NCBI GenBank assembly: GCA_046160825.1
Contig: JBJXHC010000092.1
Coordinates: forward strand, 1 to 64,000
DNA length: 64,000 nt
Direction of reading: 5' to 3'
Source of the DNA: JBJXHC01 sp046160825
GTDB lineage: Bacteria; Bacteroidota; Ignavibacteria; UBA10030; UBA6906
The notes beneath the pieces were generated by a model, which saw only the letters and a list, made by a program, of their open reading frames with translations, was not told the origin of the DNA and ran no database searches. The position numbers were made by a program, and so were the translations under genes. Within the stretch, counting starts at the first letter, position 1. Each line of letters opens with the position of its first letter. Shown piece by piece: positions 38,301 through 48,500 of the stretch.

Positions 38301-41003
38301 ATTAAAGAAATAGTCAATGAGCGCGGTGAATGCAGGCGGCGTGCTACCGGCGTTCCCAACGAAGGGCCCAAGTGCGCTGACGTTCAGTGTATGATTGAAT
38401 ACAGCACCCGTGATCCACGTTGTTCCATTATATGAAAAAGACTGAGTCCACTGATTGCCAATACGTTTCACACGAAGGTACAGTGTGGTCGCGTGAATGA
38501 TCGTTGTATCTTTTCTCGTCGTTGCAGTGTTGTTGGCAATACTTGCCGAGAAGAGCCGTGTCTTGTTGGAGTTTCTGACAAAATCAAATCTGATGAAGTT
38601 ATTCACATCCTGCTGAATCAAAATACCCTGTGCTTGATACTGGGCATTCATTTGTGCCTCGAACTTGACCTCTACCTCGAAGTCGCCGTTCGCCACAGTT
38701 TGCATCAGGCGTGGTGCATTCTTGTTTGTTGACCACAAATCATGCACAGTCCCTGCCGGCACTGAGATTTGTAAACGTGCGTTGGTGGTTCCAGCGCCTG
38801 TGAGTACAAGTCCTGCGTCACCAAGCGGATTCACAAACGTCCAGAGGTTGGTGTTGAGTGACAGAGTGTTGAAGTCATCTGATACCGGAACGCCTGGGGC
38901 TGGATTGACGGTCAGTGTTGCCAGGTTACTGCTGACAGAGCCGGCGCTATTTGAGACAATGCAACGATAATTTGTGCCATTGTCTGCAACTATTGTCGAT
39001 GCGGTTGTATGCGATGTGTTTATCGCTCCAGGAATGTTGACGCCATTCCTTTGCCACTGATAGGAAACAGGCTCTGTGCCGGTTGCGGCAACGAGGAAGA
39101 CTGCGCTCTGTCCTGCGGTAACGGTTTGGCTCAACGGATGCAATGTGATGAATGGTGGAACCGGGGTGCTGAGATTCGTTTCAGGCGCGCCGCTTGTTAT
39201 CTGCAGGTCTTTATATGCTGCGCGTATTGTTTGCGTGGCCGGACCGAATGTTGAGTCGGGCGCAAAGCCGATAGTGAATGTCTGTGGAATGGCGGTCAGG
39301 TACCTTGTGCAGCATGGGTCCTGGCGGCCAAAACCGAACACGGTCATGTTACCGTCCATATGACGGAAGTAGTCAGGCTGCGTGTCTTCCTCGTGGTGAG
39401 CAACATAGAAGACCCGCTGCATGGCGGCATCTCCAAAGTATGCCCATTCCTCGGAGGTCAGATCACCAAACCATGAAGTCGAAAGTGGTGTCCGTTGTCC
39501 GGTCGGGCGAACGACAAAGTCGGTTGCCGTATTGAGCGTCCCGCCGGGTGTTCCTTCATACAGAAACCAGTAATTAGCGTTACGCTTCAGCAATGTCATC
39601 CGTGCATATTCGGGATAGATATCCCATACACATTCCCATCCGTTATCAAGGCTTGTTGTTCGGATGCGTGTCTTCAGCGGTCCCTGGCTTTCAATGGAGG
39701 ATGTGGAGTTCACATAACCCGGATGAAATACGTCACCAAGGTTTGGTACACCTCTGAATTCTCCCGCCGATCCACCGCCGGGTGTATACCCGACCCAATC
39801 ATTGCCCTGTGTGTCCTCAATGCTGGCAAACCCACCGCCCAGTTTTTGATAGTAGTAGATTCCGCGCGGTGTTTCAATCTTTACGCTCGGCTGACCCTCA
39901 TGTGCGACGTCATCAGTCACCACCAACTGTGATGTGAACGAGGGCAAGGTGAATGATCCACCAGCCGTTGTCTCGAAATAAAAATGATAGTAGCGTTTGC
40001 CATTGGAGGGGGTGGACCCGTTCAGCAAGAATGCGAGCGTTCCTTTCGCGTTCGTGACGGCGTTGTACGTTGCGTCCTTGTCGAACTGAAACGGTACTGC
40101 CGGGTCGAGGATCGCTCCTGTATTGGAGACTTCGATGACACGGATTGAATTCTCGGCGAATGTTCCACTCTGGCCCAATGAAGAGAGAAGTTGGGTGAAA
40201 TTTAATTCAACTTCTGCAGGCTTATTACTGCGTGTGAACCCGTTGGCATTGATCTCTGTCGAAACTCTGAATCGCCACGCATTATTCCACCACGGTGCAG
40301 CTGGCAGAGGGTCTTCCGGCGTGATGCGTGAGGCAGTGTTGAAGAAATAATCGACGACACTGGTGAATGCGGGCACGGGACTTCCCGCATTGCCCGCAAA
40401 TGGACCGACGGCAGTGACATTGAGTGTATGAGAATATGAAGCACCTGCAAGCCATGTGGTGCCATCGAAGGAATACGATTGCGTCCACTGATTGCCAAGC
40501 CGGCGAAGGCGAAGATAAATCGGAGTTCCGTTAGGGATTGCAGCGTTGTGTCGCACCGTTGGTGTTCCGTTGACAATACTGGCGGAGTGAATGCGAGTAT
40601 CCGTTGCGGTCCGGTACACGTCGAACCGGAGATAGTTCGTCGTGTTTTGCTCAACGATAATCCCTTGGATCTGAAATCTTGAGTTTAGTACGGACTCGAA
40701 TTTCGCCTCAACTTCAAAGTCCGTGTTGCTTGTCGGTTGCATGATACGTGCAGTGCCGTTGCTGCCACTCCACGCGTCGTGCGCTGTTCCTGCTGGAACA
40801 GCAATCTGAAGTTGTGCATCAGACGTCCCATTTCCGACAAGCGTCAGTGTTGAAGGAGCGCCCGGATTGATAAACGTCCAGAGGCTCGTATTCAACGTCG
40901 ATGCACTGAAGTCATCAGAGACGACTTGACCGATCGCCTTTTCCATGGCTCCAAGAGAAACAACCACAGCAAATGCTGCGAGAATGTGTCTGCGCAATGT
41001 CAT
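32391..41003 (-). CDS. Giant modular secreted protein (2870 aa) with lectin-like, FnIII, Ig and LamG modules and a T9SS domain
   Basis: The ATG at 41003 starts a signal peptide (MTLRRHILAAFAVVVSLGAM). Only a weak ribosome site (GGTGA) is visible. Modules with approximate residues: DUF1349/concanavalin-like 25-228; DUF2341-like (WWNNAW) 230-360; CysCys module (DPCCTRY) 365-605; Ig 610-690; concanavalin-like 705-912; FnIII 915-1010; beta-sandwich-like region 1012-1322; InlB B-repeat-like (GWLFDIWSGDVTG) 1330-1405; FnIII; concanavalin-like 1497-1704; FnIII; concanavalin-like 1808-2015; six Ig-like 2020-2530; LamG-type concanavalin domain (LYTFEEGSG) 2538-2760; T9SS type A domain 2785-2870. It uses the same modules as its neighbours but in a different order, with DUF2341 and the CysCys module near the N-terminus. 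That indicates module shuffling and not simple duplication. It is likely cotranscribed with the 1591-aa gene downstream. Confidence 0.9.
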   Translation of the reverse strand: MTLRRHILAAFAVVVSLGAMEKAIGQVVSDDFSASTLNTSLWTFINPGAPSTLTLVGNGTSDAQLQIAVPAGTAHDAWSGSNGTARIMQPTSNTDFEVEAKFESVLNSRFQIQGIIVEQNTTNYLRFDVYRTATDTRIHSASIVNGTPTVRHNAAIPNGTPIYLRLRRLGNQWTQSYSFDGTTWLAGASYSHTLNVTAVGPFAGNAGSPVPAFTSVVDYFFNTASRITPEDPLPAAPWWNNAWRFRVSTEINANGFTRSNKPAEVELNFTQLLSSLGQSGTFAENSIRVIEVSNTGAILDPAVPFQFDKDATYNAVTNAKGTLAFLLNGSTPSNGKRYYHFYFETTAGGSFTLPSFTSQLVVTDDVAHEGQPSVKIETPRGIYYYQKLGGGFASIEDTQGNDWVGYTPGGGSAGEFRGVPNLGDVFHPGYVNSTSSIESQGPLKTRIRTTSLDNGWECVWDIYPEYARMTLLKRNANYWFLYEGTPGGTLNTATDFVVRPTGQRTPLSTSWFGDLTSEEWAYFGDAAMQRVFYVAHHEEDTQPDYFRHMDGNMTVFGFGRQDPCCTRYLTAIPQTFTIGFAPDSTFGPATQTIRAAYKDLQITSGAPETNLSTPVPPFITLHPLSQTVTAGQSAVFLVAATGTEPVSYQWQRNGVNIPGAINTSHTTASTIVADNGTNYRCIVSNSAGSVSSNLATLTVNPAPGVPVSDDFNTLSLNTNLWTFVNPLGDAGLVLTGAGTTNARLQISVPAGTVHDLWSTNKNAPRLMQTVANGDFEVEVKFEAQMNAQYQAQGILIQQDVNNFIRFDFVRNSNKTRLFSASIANNTATTRKDTTIIHATTLYLRVKRIGNQWTQSFSYNGTTWITGAVFNHTLNVSALGPFVGNAGSTPPAFTALIDYFFNTSAPIVAEDGSAPADPSPPVISNVQSAPAQLGLTISWNTDEPATGRVDYGLTPVFELGSVSHSNRSLAHSLLFQGLQQNTLYYYRIISADSTGNVRTSDAFTATTLTATIPIIELWYGNVQSFGHIGNPVPDINILGNVTDPDGLVSLKYSLNGGLQKDLTIGPDTRRLTHDGDFNADIPYGSLVSGANQIIITALDSFNTTGRETVIVNYTPGQSWPQAYNINWNTAARIQDVAQVVDGLWTMQGNYVKPVQPGYDRLIGIGEQHWENYEVTMPVTVLSIDSSGFGPPSNGAGIGFILRWPGHSNSPIAGKQPKTGYLPLGALGWYSWRNNGDHRLTMLGNNLITRDQDSSGKVLTLNVPHMMKMRVETVPGIGGRYSMKFWPQAQSEPATWDITGQETLTDPQTGSILLIAHHVDVLIGNISVTPVGDTTHTLNITTVGSGSVLRTPNQVTYATGQVVTLTAQPISGWLFDIWSGDVTGNTNPTTISMNGNRSVTATFIGENVPPVISNITRSVTSGHATVRWTTNEPATSSVSYGPTAAYENGTVSNPALVTQHETVLTGLSPGSLYHFRISSSDGNNNTSQSGDSIFTTSLPSNIISDDFNAFGLSGAWSFVNPRGDALYTLSGTNTQDAAVTISVPGGITHDVFTGGVFAPRVVQNTNNADFEVEFKYLTGVNQRFQLQGLVVQQDNDDFLRFEFHSDGTSTRILGASFAGVTSNIRLNTSVAPNLTTPLYMRVKREGDTWTQAYSLNGSTWISGTIFSHAMNVSSVALYSGNAGPTPPAHTASFDYFFNTASPIVPEDGNSTIDTLPPVISNVQVARDSASGQITWITDEPATGIVQYGLTAALELGNVNNPARTLQHSLNVGGLTPTTTYFYRVSSSDSSNNTSQTSIGTFTTKSGASNLVSDDFNADTLNTSLWQFINPLGDGTLSITGTGTVNAWLSMSVPAGVDHNVWVNGNLSPRIMQPASDTDFEVEVKYETGVSQRFQMLGVAVEQDTNDFIRFEFHSDGTTTRLFVASLINGAPTIRVNSSIAPNGTFPLYMRVRRADDSLRVFYSLNGTTWTSGASFIHPLSVTKVGAFVGNTGTAIPAHAGSLDYFFNTTSPKIPEDAGIAIPVSIVQQPVDQIVAPGQRGTFMVRATGIPVPSFQWQKNGININGATDSNYTTAIATLGDSGAVFTCRVTNILGAVTSSLARLHVHTPPSIITHPVGLAIAPGQTATYTVAAAGSTPLSYQWQKNGVDISGATAASYTTPPVTMADSGSAFRCIVSNTVGTATSNPAALLVKLAPSIAIHPVDRFAADGETALFSVFATGATPLSYQWQKNNTDIPGANSPNYTTPYNSLSDSGSAFRCVVTNPVGSATSNAAILHVQTVPVIVQAPVNDSVAAGQIATFTVVASGSAPLAYQWQRNSLNIDGATNPTYATPPVTAADSGATYRCKVTNAVGNVVSSNALLLVLIPPTVTTQPANKLVALGQTARFQIGISGTFPFTFQWQKNGVDIPGATLLAYTTPPTTVADSGTQFRCRVRNSVGETFSNVAYLDVSSPPTIVTQPINRSVAAGQTATFSIVATGTAPLAYQWTKNGVNISGATSTTYTTPAATISDNGALFRCKVSNWVKLVTSDSAKLTVTGPSRVTANLQVLYTFEEGSGTTINDVSGVGTPLNLTVGSAGAVAWSAGKLTVNTSTTLLTPGAATKLITACQASSQITIEAWIKPTNITQTGPAHIVALASGNSNRNVVMGQSATRYETFLRTSSTGNTGTTQQAPLNSATTLLTHVVYTRDASGNVRTYVNGTQVATGTLSGTFSTWNTTYRLGLANEPGGSRTWLGEYHLVAAYSRALTQAEVTQNFSAGANGSSPLPSMAGGSDEMTNDRLQNGLPMEFALHQNFPNPFNPTTTIRYDLPEAGQVSIVLYNVLGQEVRTIVEGYHNGGFHQVRIDGHDLASGVYVYRIQAGEYVSTKKLMLLK

Positions 41004-41209
41004 CAATCATTCACCATTTGTCATCAAGTGTTCACCACCATGAAAGGACATCATTAAGCGTTAGATCGAGCTATGATCAAGAATAACTTGCAGAAACCGG
41101 AAAGCCTCTTCACCTCATACGTTTGCCGATGTAGCAACGATTAAGGGATGGCTGAATTTTTTAGATTGCTTTTACTTTATCTTTAGGAGTGGATCGGGGA
41201 GGACAAACA

Positions 41210-41231
41210 CGGCCGTCCCCCTAGAAGGCCG
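41210..41231 (-). other. Small GC-rich stem-loop at the start of the 2870-aa gene leader
   Basis: The arms CGGCC and GGCCG (41210-41214 with 41227-41231) can pair around a 12-nt loop. They lie just downstream of the predicted -7 element. The leader to the ATG at 41003 is about 225 nt and contains no gene. Confidence 0.4.
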
Positions 41232-41234
41232 CTT

Positions 41235-41264
41235 GAAATATAGCTAAAACTCATGCTGAACAAA
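41235..41264 (-). promoter_or_regulatory. Promoter-like sequence of the 2870-aa gene
   Basis: The minus strand has TTTG, 18 nt, then TATATTTC, one base from the TAnnTTTG consensus. It lies in the 290-bp gap after the methyltransferase gene. I found no convincing terminator for that gene in the same gap. Confidence 0.45.
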
Positions 41265-41293
41265 AGTGATGGTCAATACACGTTGTGCGTTTC

Positions 41294-42526
41294 TCACACG
41301 GGGAGAAGCTTTGCTGTGATACCAAGACGATTGAGCTCTTTCTGGATCTCGGGACAATAGATCGGGTTCATCACGACGACTATCTCAGGCTTGTATTCCC
41401 GCAAGAATTCGGGGCTTACGATTTCCTGACCGGTTCCTGCCATAAATGTACCATGTTTGAAAGGGTTGATATCGACAGCATATTCGATCTCGTCGGTAAT
41501 TCCTAATGTTGTTAGAAATGCGACTCCCTTCGATCCGCCTCCCCAAATCACGGCTTTCTGGCCTTTCTGCTTAATGTCTGAAAGTACGTTCCGCCAGCGG
41601 TTCAGCGTCGGTTGAATGTTGCTGGCATAGAACTCTACATCCTTGCGGAGGCTCTCCATGTCATTCTCAGCCGCAATAGGAGGCGTTGGAATTCCCTTTG
41701 CCGGGCGTGCTTCGATCATGAGATATTGATCATCATACTCGGTTGCAAGTTGTACCACATCAAATCCGGCTTTGCGAAACAACCGACCGAGTGAACCCGG
41801 ACTGAAGTATGAGCAGTGTTCATAGTACACATCCCAGAAACCAATATCGCGCAGAACTCGTGTAACATCCGGAATCTGGAAAAAGACAATCGTATCATGT
41901 CTGTCTCCAATGGAACGTCGCACCATCTTCACAAATTCTTCGGTGTTCTGGATGTGTTCCAGAGTCATCTTACAGCAGACGAAATCCGCCTGGTAATTCG
42001 TATACTTCTCCGAATAGAAGTCCACGATGAACTTGACCTTGTCCTTGGCTGCGCTTGTATTGCGTTCAGGGATGTACGCCGGATCGAATCCGACACCACG
42101 GTTGTTTCCGATCTCACAGAGCATGCTCAGAAATTCACCCTTGCCACATCCGATTTCAATAATATCCTTGTTACGAAGATTGTAGCGTTCGATCAACCGT
42201 GTAGCGAGATTCCGGTGGAACGTACTGAACGTCTCGGAAAAGCCCTGAGTCTCTTCATATTTCTGTGAATACTCGTGCATGGCTGGATCGAATGCAAGGT
42301 TTGAGATGAATCCACATGAAGCACAAAATCCGAGTGCGATATCTCCTCGGCGGAATGTGATCGCTTCCTCACGCGTGTCCATCAAAAGAACGCTGTGGAC
42401 CGGAACGTTGCGGACTTCGTTGAAAATCTCAACCTTACTCGACCCGCAACTTGGACATGCCTGCAAACGGAGGATGATCGACTCGGTGTTGTCGGATTGG
42501 GCTGTTGGTAATTGCATCATGTGCAT
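41294..42526 (-). CDS. SAM-dependent sugar C-methyltransferase-like protein (410 aa)
   Basis: This is a close paralogue of the protein at 1327-2520, with the same three-part architecture. The zinc-binding Cys residues are Cys24/Cys27 and Cys68/Cys71. SAM motif I reads EIGCGKGEF. The active-site region reads DVYYEHCSYFS with Glu236 and His237, keeping the full Tyr-x-Glu-His pattern of C-methyltransferases. The C-terminal domain has KAVIWGGGSKGVAF. The start at 42526 has a weak AAGGA nearby; the ATGs at 42520 and 42517 are alternatives. The gene starts 27 bp after the stop of the 3329-aa secreted protein and is almost certainly in its operon. A role in making or modifying a sugar for surface glycans is plausible from the family and from the sugar operon at 52767-55842, but it is inference. 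Confidence 0.82.
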   Translation of the reverse strand: MHMMQLPTAQSDNTESIILRLQACPSCGSSKVEIFNEVRNVPVHSVLLMDTREEAITFRRGDIALGFCASCGFISNLAFDPAMHEYSQKYEETQGFSETFSTFHRNLATRLIERYNLRNKDIIEIGCGKGEFLSMLCEIGNNRGVGFDPAYIPERNTSAAKDKVKFIVDFYSEKYTNYQADFVCCKMTLEHIQNTEEFVKMVRRSIGDRHDTIVFFQIPDVTRVLRDIGFWDVYYEHCSYFSPGSLGRLFRKAGFDVVQLATEYDDQYLMIEARPAKGIPTPPIAAENDMESLRKDVEFYASNIQPTLNRWRNVLSDIKQKGQKAVIWGGGSKGVAFLTTLGITDEIEYAVDINPFKHGTFMAGTGQEIVSPEFLREYKPEIVVVMNPIYCPEIQKELNRLGITAKLLPV

Positions 42527-42553
42527 TTTCCTTGTGTAAGTGAAACCAAAAGT

Positions 42554-45500
42554 CTATGGAACTTGGGAAACCATACCGCTGTTTGTCCGCCAATGGAAAT
42601 TCAGGTCGAGTGCATCAATACCGCCATCGAGATTGAAATCACCGGACTTGACGTAGGACCATGTGGTGCCGTTTTGGGTGCGCCACACGGTTTCCCGATC
42701 TGTCGCGTTGATGCTTCCATTGGCATTGCCATCGCCTGATCGCATTCCAAAGACACCGGTTTCCAATTCCCGCATCGCCGCTGTACCGAATGTCTGTGAC
42801 TGGCCGGTGCTGAAATCGTACAGGCTGCTTGATCCGTGGAGCGCAATCGGGGTTGCTGTCATAACGGAAAGGTGGTTGCGATGACGCAGCACCACAAAGT
42901 AATTCCCCGCCATAATATTCTCGAACCGCACAGGGCCGCTGCCGCTTGTATCAACAATGGAACCGTCGCTCAAGATAAACGCGGCGCGCCGACCCATCAC
43001 TGTCGTTGAATCGATTGCAGAGCGAATCTCCAGCAACATCCAATCAACGACTCCCGCCGGAATGCCGCTGACGGTTTCCGATCCGGCGTAGTTCCAGGGA
43101 GATTGACCGTAAGGTTGAAGTTGTGGGATCCCGTCAAGTGCATTCATATCTGTCTTCATGGAATCACCCGAAGGATCATACGGCCCCTGGAGGAAGGCCT
43201 TGAGCGACACGAACATCGGTGGAATGACAGCGAGTTCGAATGTTGCCGTGATGGATGTGTCACCATTCATGACGACGATAATCGGATTTGTCGTTCCTGT
43301 CACGCCTCCGGTCCAACCCGTAAACACCCAGCCGGAGTCCGGAATAGCAGTGAGGGTAACAGAGTCCCCGGCAATGTAGTATGCCTGATCGGGGTTCTTT
43401 GATACGCTTCCATTGCCGACAATTGCAACGCTCAATGTCTCCGGAATCAAGGTGGTTACCTGGAAGTTACTGGAGACCGTTGCATTACTCGCTGTATCTG
43501 TCGCGGTAACACGGAAATTATACGTCGTACCCGTCAACAATCCGATGACATTCAGCGTGTGGGAGAATATCTCGTTCGTATCGCTCACCGGCCCGAGTTC
43601 ATAGCTCATTGTTTGTCCGTATTGCAACAAAGATCGCGAAGGCTCGTTGGTATCCCAGCTTACATCAAACCCGTTGACTGACGGAACAGTTTGCACATTG
43701 CTGATGATTGGGGGAACTATATCCATGCTCGCGACGCCGCCATCTTCCGGGTTGATGGGCGAACGGGTGTTGAAGAAATAATCAATCTTTCCTGTGTGTG
43801 CGGGAACCGTTGCAGGTGTGGAATTCGTATTGCCAATAAATGCGCCGATAGAGTCTACCGCGAGGGTGTAGCTGAACGATCCTGCCGTTACCCACGTTGA
43901 GCCGCTATTGGTTGAATAGGTTTGCGTCCAAAGATTTCCCTCTCGTCGTACACGCATGAGCATGGGAGGAGGGACGCTTGCATTCGGCCCGATCGTAACA
44001 TTCACGCGTGTTGTTGGTGTCCCGCTGGCGAAACTTGCGGCGAAAATTTTTGCATTTGTCCCGTCCGAATTGAAATCGAACCGGATGTAGATCGTCGGAC
44101 TCTGCTCCACCAGAATGCCTTGAAGCTGGAAGCGGGTATTCACGCGTGAATCGAATTTCACCTCCACTTCAAAATCCGTGTTGTTGGATGCTTGCATCAA
44201 TCTGGGTGCGAAATTTCCCCCCGTCCAGGGCTCATGCGAGATTCCTCCGGGTACGGCAATGCGCGACCATGCACTGTCCGTATTTGTATTCACAAGGGCA
44301 AGTGCAGCATCGTTCCGCGGATTGATAAATGTCCATGCCGGATTGATAAAAAACGAATTGAAGTCATCCGATACGATTGTTGAGGCTGGCCCCGTGGTGA
44401 ACGTCAAGTCATTCGAATTCGTGAGGTTGTCAGCCGAGTCGGAGGATGAAACCCTGAAATGGTATAGGACCGCCGGATTCAGGTTCTTAAGAATAATTGA
44501 ATGCGAGGTCTTAAGTACAGTATCGGTGACGGTTCCGTTCGCGTATGCGATCGTTGGTCCGAATGAGATACTGCTTGTTGCCACTTCATTCGTTGTCCAT
44601 GTTACCGTTGCGGTCGTTCCTGTGGTCGATGTCTGGATATTGCTTATGGTCGGCGGAATCGGATCGGGAGTGAATCCGCTGTCCTCAGGAACGATTGGGG
44701 ATCGAGTATTGAAGAAATAGTCGATCCGCCCCGTATGCGCCGGTGTGGATGCCGACGTGGTGTGTGTGTTCCCGATAAATGCACCGACAGAATCCACGGC
44801 AATGATGTGTGTAAATGAGCCGGAAACCACCCAAGACGATCCGCTGTTTGTTGAATACGATTGCGTCCAAATGTTCCCCTCACGGCGTACACGCATCAAG
44901 ATGGGGGCTGCGACAGCGGAACTTGTGCCAATCGTTGTATTGACAAAGGTTGTTCCGGTCGTGCCGACGATACTCCCCGCAAACGCTTTGGTGCTCGTTC
45001 CATCCGAATTGAAATCGAAACGCAGGTAGTGCGTTGGGCTTTGTTCGACCAGGATACCTTCGAGCTGGAAGCGTTGTGTGACCTTTGTGTCGAATTTTAC
45101 TTCGACTTCAAAATCAGTGTTGTTGGCCGCCTGCATAACACGTGGTCCGAAGTTGCCACCCGTCCAGGGTTCGTGTGTGATGCCACCGGGTACCACAATC
45201 CTCAGTGCCGCACTGTCCGTGTTGGCATTCACCAACGAGTGTGTCGCATCGTTACGCGGATTGAAGTATGTCCAGAGTAACGAATCAAGGAAGAACGCAT
45301 TAAAATCATCTGAAACGACTGTCGAAGCTGCTCCAGTGATGAATGTCGAATCGTTTGAATTTGTCACGTTGTCGCTCGAATCGGCTGAAGAAACACGGAA
45401 GTGATACGTGGATGCCGGATTAAGATTCTTTACCAGCATGGCATGTGAAGTCTTGAGCACGGTGTCGCTCGCCGTTCCATTTTCATACGAACTACTCGGT

Positions 45501-48500
45501 CCGAATGAGACGTTGCTTGTCGCCAATTCATTGGTGGTCCACGTAAAGGATGCAGTTGTTCCTGTTGTTGACGTTTGAATATTGCTGATGATTGGTGGTA
45601 CACCATCGATGGCAACGCCGCCATCCTCCGGATTGATGGGTGCTGATGTCTTAAAGAAATAATCGATGATTGCCGTGTGAGCAGGAGGTGTTGTTCCAGA
45701 GTTGCCGGAAAAGGGTCCGGTCGCAGTGACTGTCAACGTATCTGCGAAGGTTCCCGCTACTGTCCACGTTGTGCCGTTGGTTGAGTAGAACTGTGTCCAC
45801 AAATGTCCAAGGCGACGAACGCGCATCCATTGTGGCGTTATTCCATTCGCGCCGATATTGCTGTTGAGCTTCTGGATACCGGTACCGTTCTTGATTCGGG
45901 CGGCGAAGACGCGCGTGTTCGTTCCGTTGGAGTTGAAATCAAACCGAAGGTAATCATCGATGTCCTGCTCGATGATAATACCCTGGAGCTGAAATGATTG
46001 TGTCAATGCCGATTCAAATTTTATGTCAACTTCAAAGTCTCTGTTGTTCGCCGGCTGCATGATTCGCGGCGCCTGGTTTCCTCCGTCCCAGGGCTGGTGT
46101 GCCGCGCCACCGGGAACAGAAATCGTTAACCAGGCATTGGTTGTGTTCTGTCCGATTAACGCCCTGGTCCCGGCGCCGTTCGGATTGACAAACGTCCAGC
46201 GATTATTCAACACAAACGCATTGAAGTCATCGGATGTGACGATCGATGAATCCGGAGTTGAGAATGTCGTGTCATGTATCGCGAGATTGGTGGATGCATC
46301 AGATGATCCGATACGAATATGATAGAGCGACTGAATGCTCAGTCCTGTCAATGAAATCGAATGAAGGTTCTTCAACGTGGTATCGTTTACCGTCCCGATC
46401 TCGTATGCTGCAGTCAAACCATACGCTACGCTGCTTCGGGCGAGTTCGTCAGTTGACCACGTGATTGTTGCCGTGGAGTCATTCCTCCCGATTTGCACGT
46501 TGGTGATGGACGGAGGCAGACTGTCCACCGCAGTGCCGCCGTCTTCCGGATTGATGGGTGAAGCGGTATTAAAGAAATAATCAAACACGCCCGTGTGTGC
46601 GGGAATTGATGTCGTGCCCGAGTTACCGGCAAACAAACCGACTTTTGAAATGGTCATTGTCCGGGTAAATGTTCCCGAGGGATTCCAAGCAATACCATTC
46701 AAAGAATAGAACTGGGTCCAATCATTCCCAACTCTTCTGACACGCAAGTAGAGCGGTGCAACGTTATTACTCGTGATGTTGAAATTCACGAGCTGGGTTG
46801 GTACTCCGTTCACGGTACTTGCGAGATAGATCCTCGTGCTCGCCCCGTCGGAGTGTACCTCGAACCGCATGTAATTGACGCTGTCCTGTTCAACCACAAT
46901 CCCCTGCAACTGGAACCGCTGTGACATTCCCGAGAGGAATTTGGTCTCCACTTCAAAATCAGTATTGTTGGTCGCTTGCATGATGCGTGCTGCTGTGTTG
47001 ACGCCAGCCCACGGTATGTGCTCGACGCTTGCCGGGACAGTCATGGAGACGGCCGCGTTTGGAGTGTTTGTGCCGGTGACGGAAAACGATGCATCGCTGA
47101 GCGGATTGACAAACGTCCAAACATTCGTGTTGAGATTGAAGGCATTGAAATCGTCCGATACCAGAACAGACGGCGCCGGGGTAATCGTAAAGAAACTACT
47201 CAAAGAACTTGACAGGCCGGCGCTTGAAGCAGTAAGTCGTTTCGAACCGGTTTGGTTGACGCTGAGATTGTCGAATGTCGCCACGCCGCCGGCATTCGTC
47301 TGGCGTGACAGCGTTCCGGCAAGGGTTCCTGTTCCTGAACTCATGGACACGGAAACCGTGACGCCGGATGTCGGCACGTCATTCCCAAACGCGTCCCGCA
47401 AATGAACGCCCACCGCCGGTGTGATTGGCTGACCAGCGATTGTTGTTGTGGGCTGCTGGACAAACGTCACCGTCGTTGCGGTACCGGGAGAAATGTTGAA
47501 CGCGTTGCTTGTACCCGCCGTCAGTCCGGAGCTTGACGCAATGAGCGTGTAACCTGTGCCGGACTTGTTGATTTTCAGACTGTCAAACTCCACGATACCA
47601 TTGATTGCACTCTTGCTTATTGTTCCACTCAGTGTCCCGCTGCCTGGATTCGCTCCGATGCTGATCGTTACCGAGTTTGTAGCGCCGTTCACTCTGTTCC
47701 CGAGCGAATCACGAATCTCGATGGTCGGCTTGCTGTTCGAGGGAATAAATGTGCCTGCAGTTGTGTCTTTTGGTTGATGAGTCCAAACAACCTGGGACGG
47801 GATACCCTCGGCAAACACAACAAATGCCGGGAAGCCGATGGGCTGACCTCCCAATGTGCCGGTAATGAAAGCAGTGTCAAGAGTCGTCGTGGACGTGAGG
47901 ATTGCAGAGTAACGTCCGTTGCCACTATCAACAACAGAACTTAATGAACCGAGAGTGGTGGAAAGTGCTGCGATTCCTGCGCTCGTAAGAACGCTGTTTC
48001 CATTGACGTCTCTTGCCTGGACAGTGATCGTGGATGTGCTCAGTCCATTTGCAATGATGACGAGAGGGTTTGCAGAAATTGTCGATGCCGCCGCCGCCGC
48101 CGGGCCGGGCTTGAATATCACGATTGCACTATCGATAATCTGTGCAGAATTCACGGTTGCCTTCACAATGGCCTGTCCGGCGACAGTGGATGATGTCAAT
48201 ATTGCACTGTACGTACCATTGTTGTTGTCAATCACGCTCGACGTGTTTCCCAAAGTAGTCGAAAGAGCAACAGCATCACCTCCCGTCGTGAGATTATTTC
48301 CGAGGTCATCTCTCAGTGTCACTGATACTGATGCTGTGGTGGAACCGTCTGCGAGAATCGAATCTGGTGTTGCTGATACAATGGAGGTACCCGGAAACGC
48401 TGCCCCGCCCTCACCAATGACAAAGTCGCTGAATGATGTCAGTCCGGTTGCTTGTGTGCTGGTCGCAGTGCGCGTACCTGCTGTCGTCAACGACCACGTC

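Noticed and set aside
41189..41220. G/C-rich hairpin considered as a terminator of the methyltransferase gene at 41294
   Set aside because: The stem has a mismatch and no T-rich tail. It also lies about 75 nt or more past the stop codon, downstream of a promoter-like element, and fits better as leader structure of the next gene.
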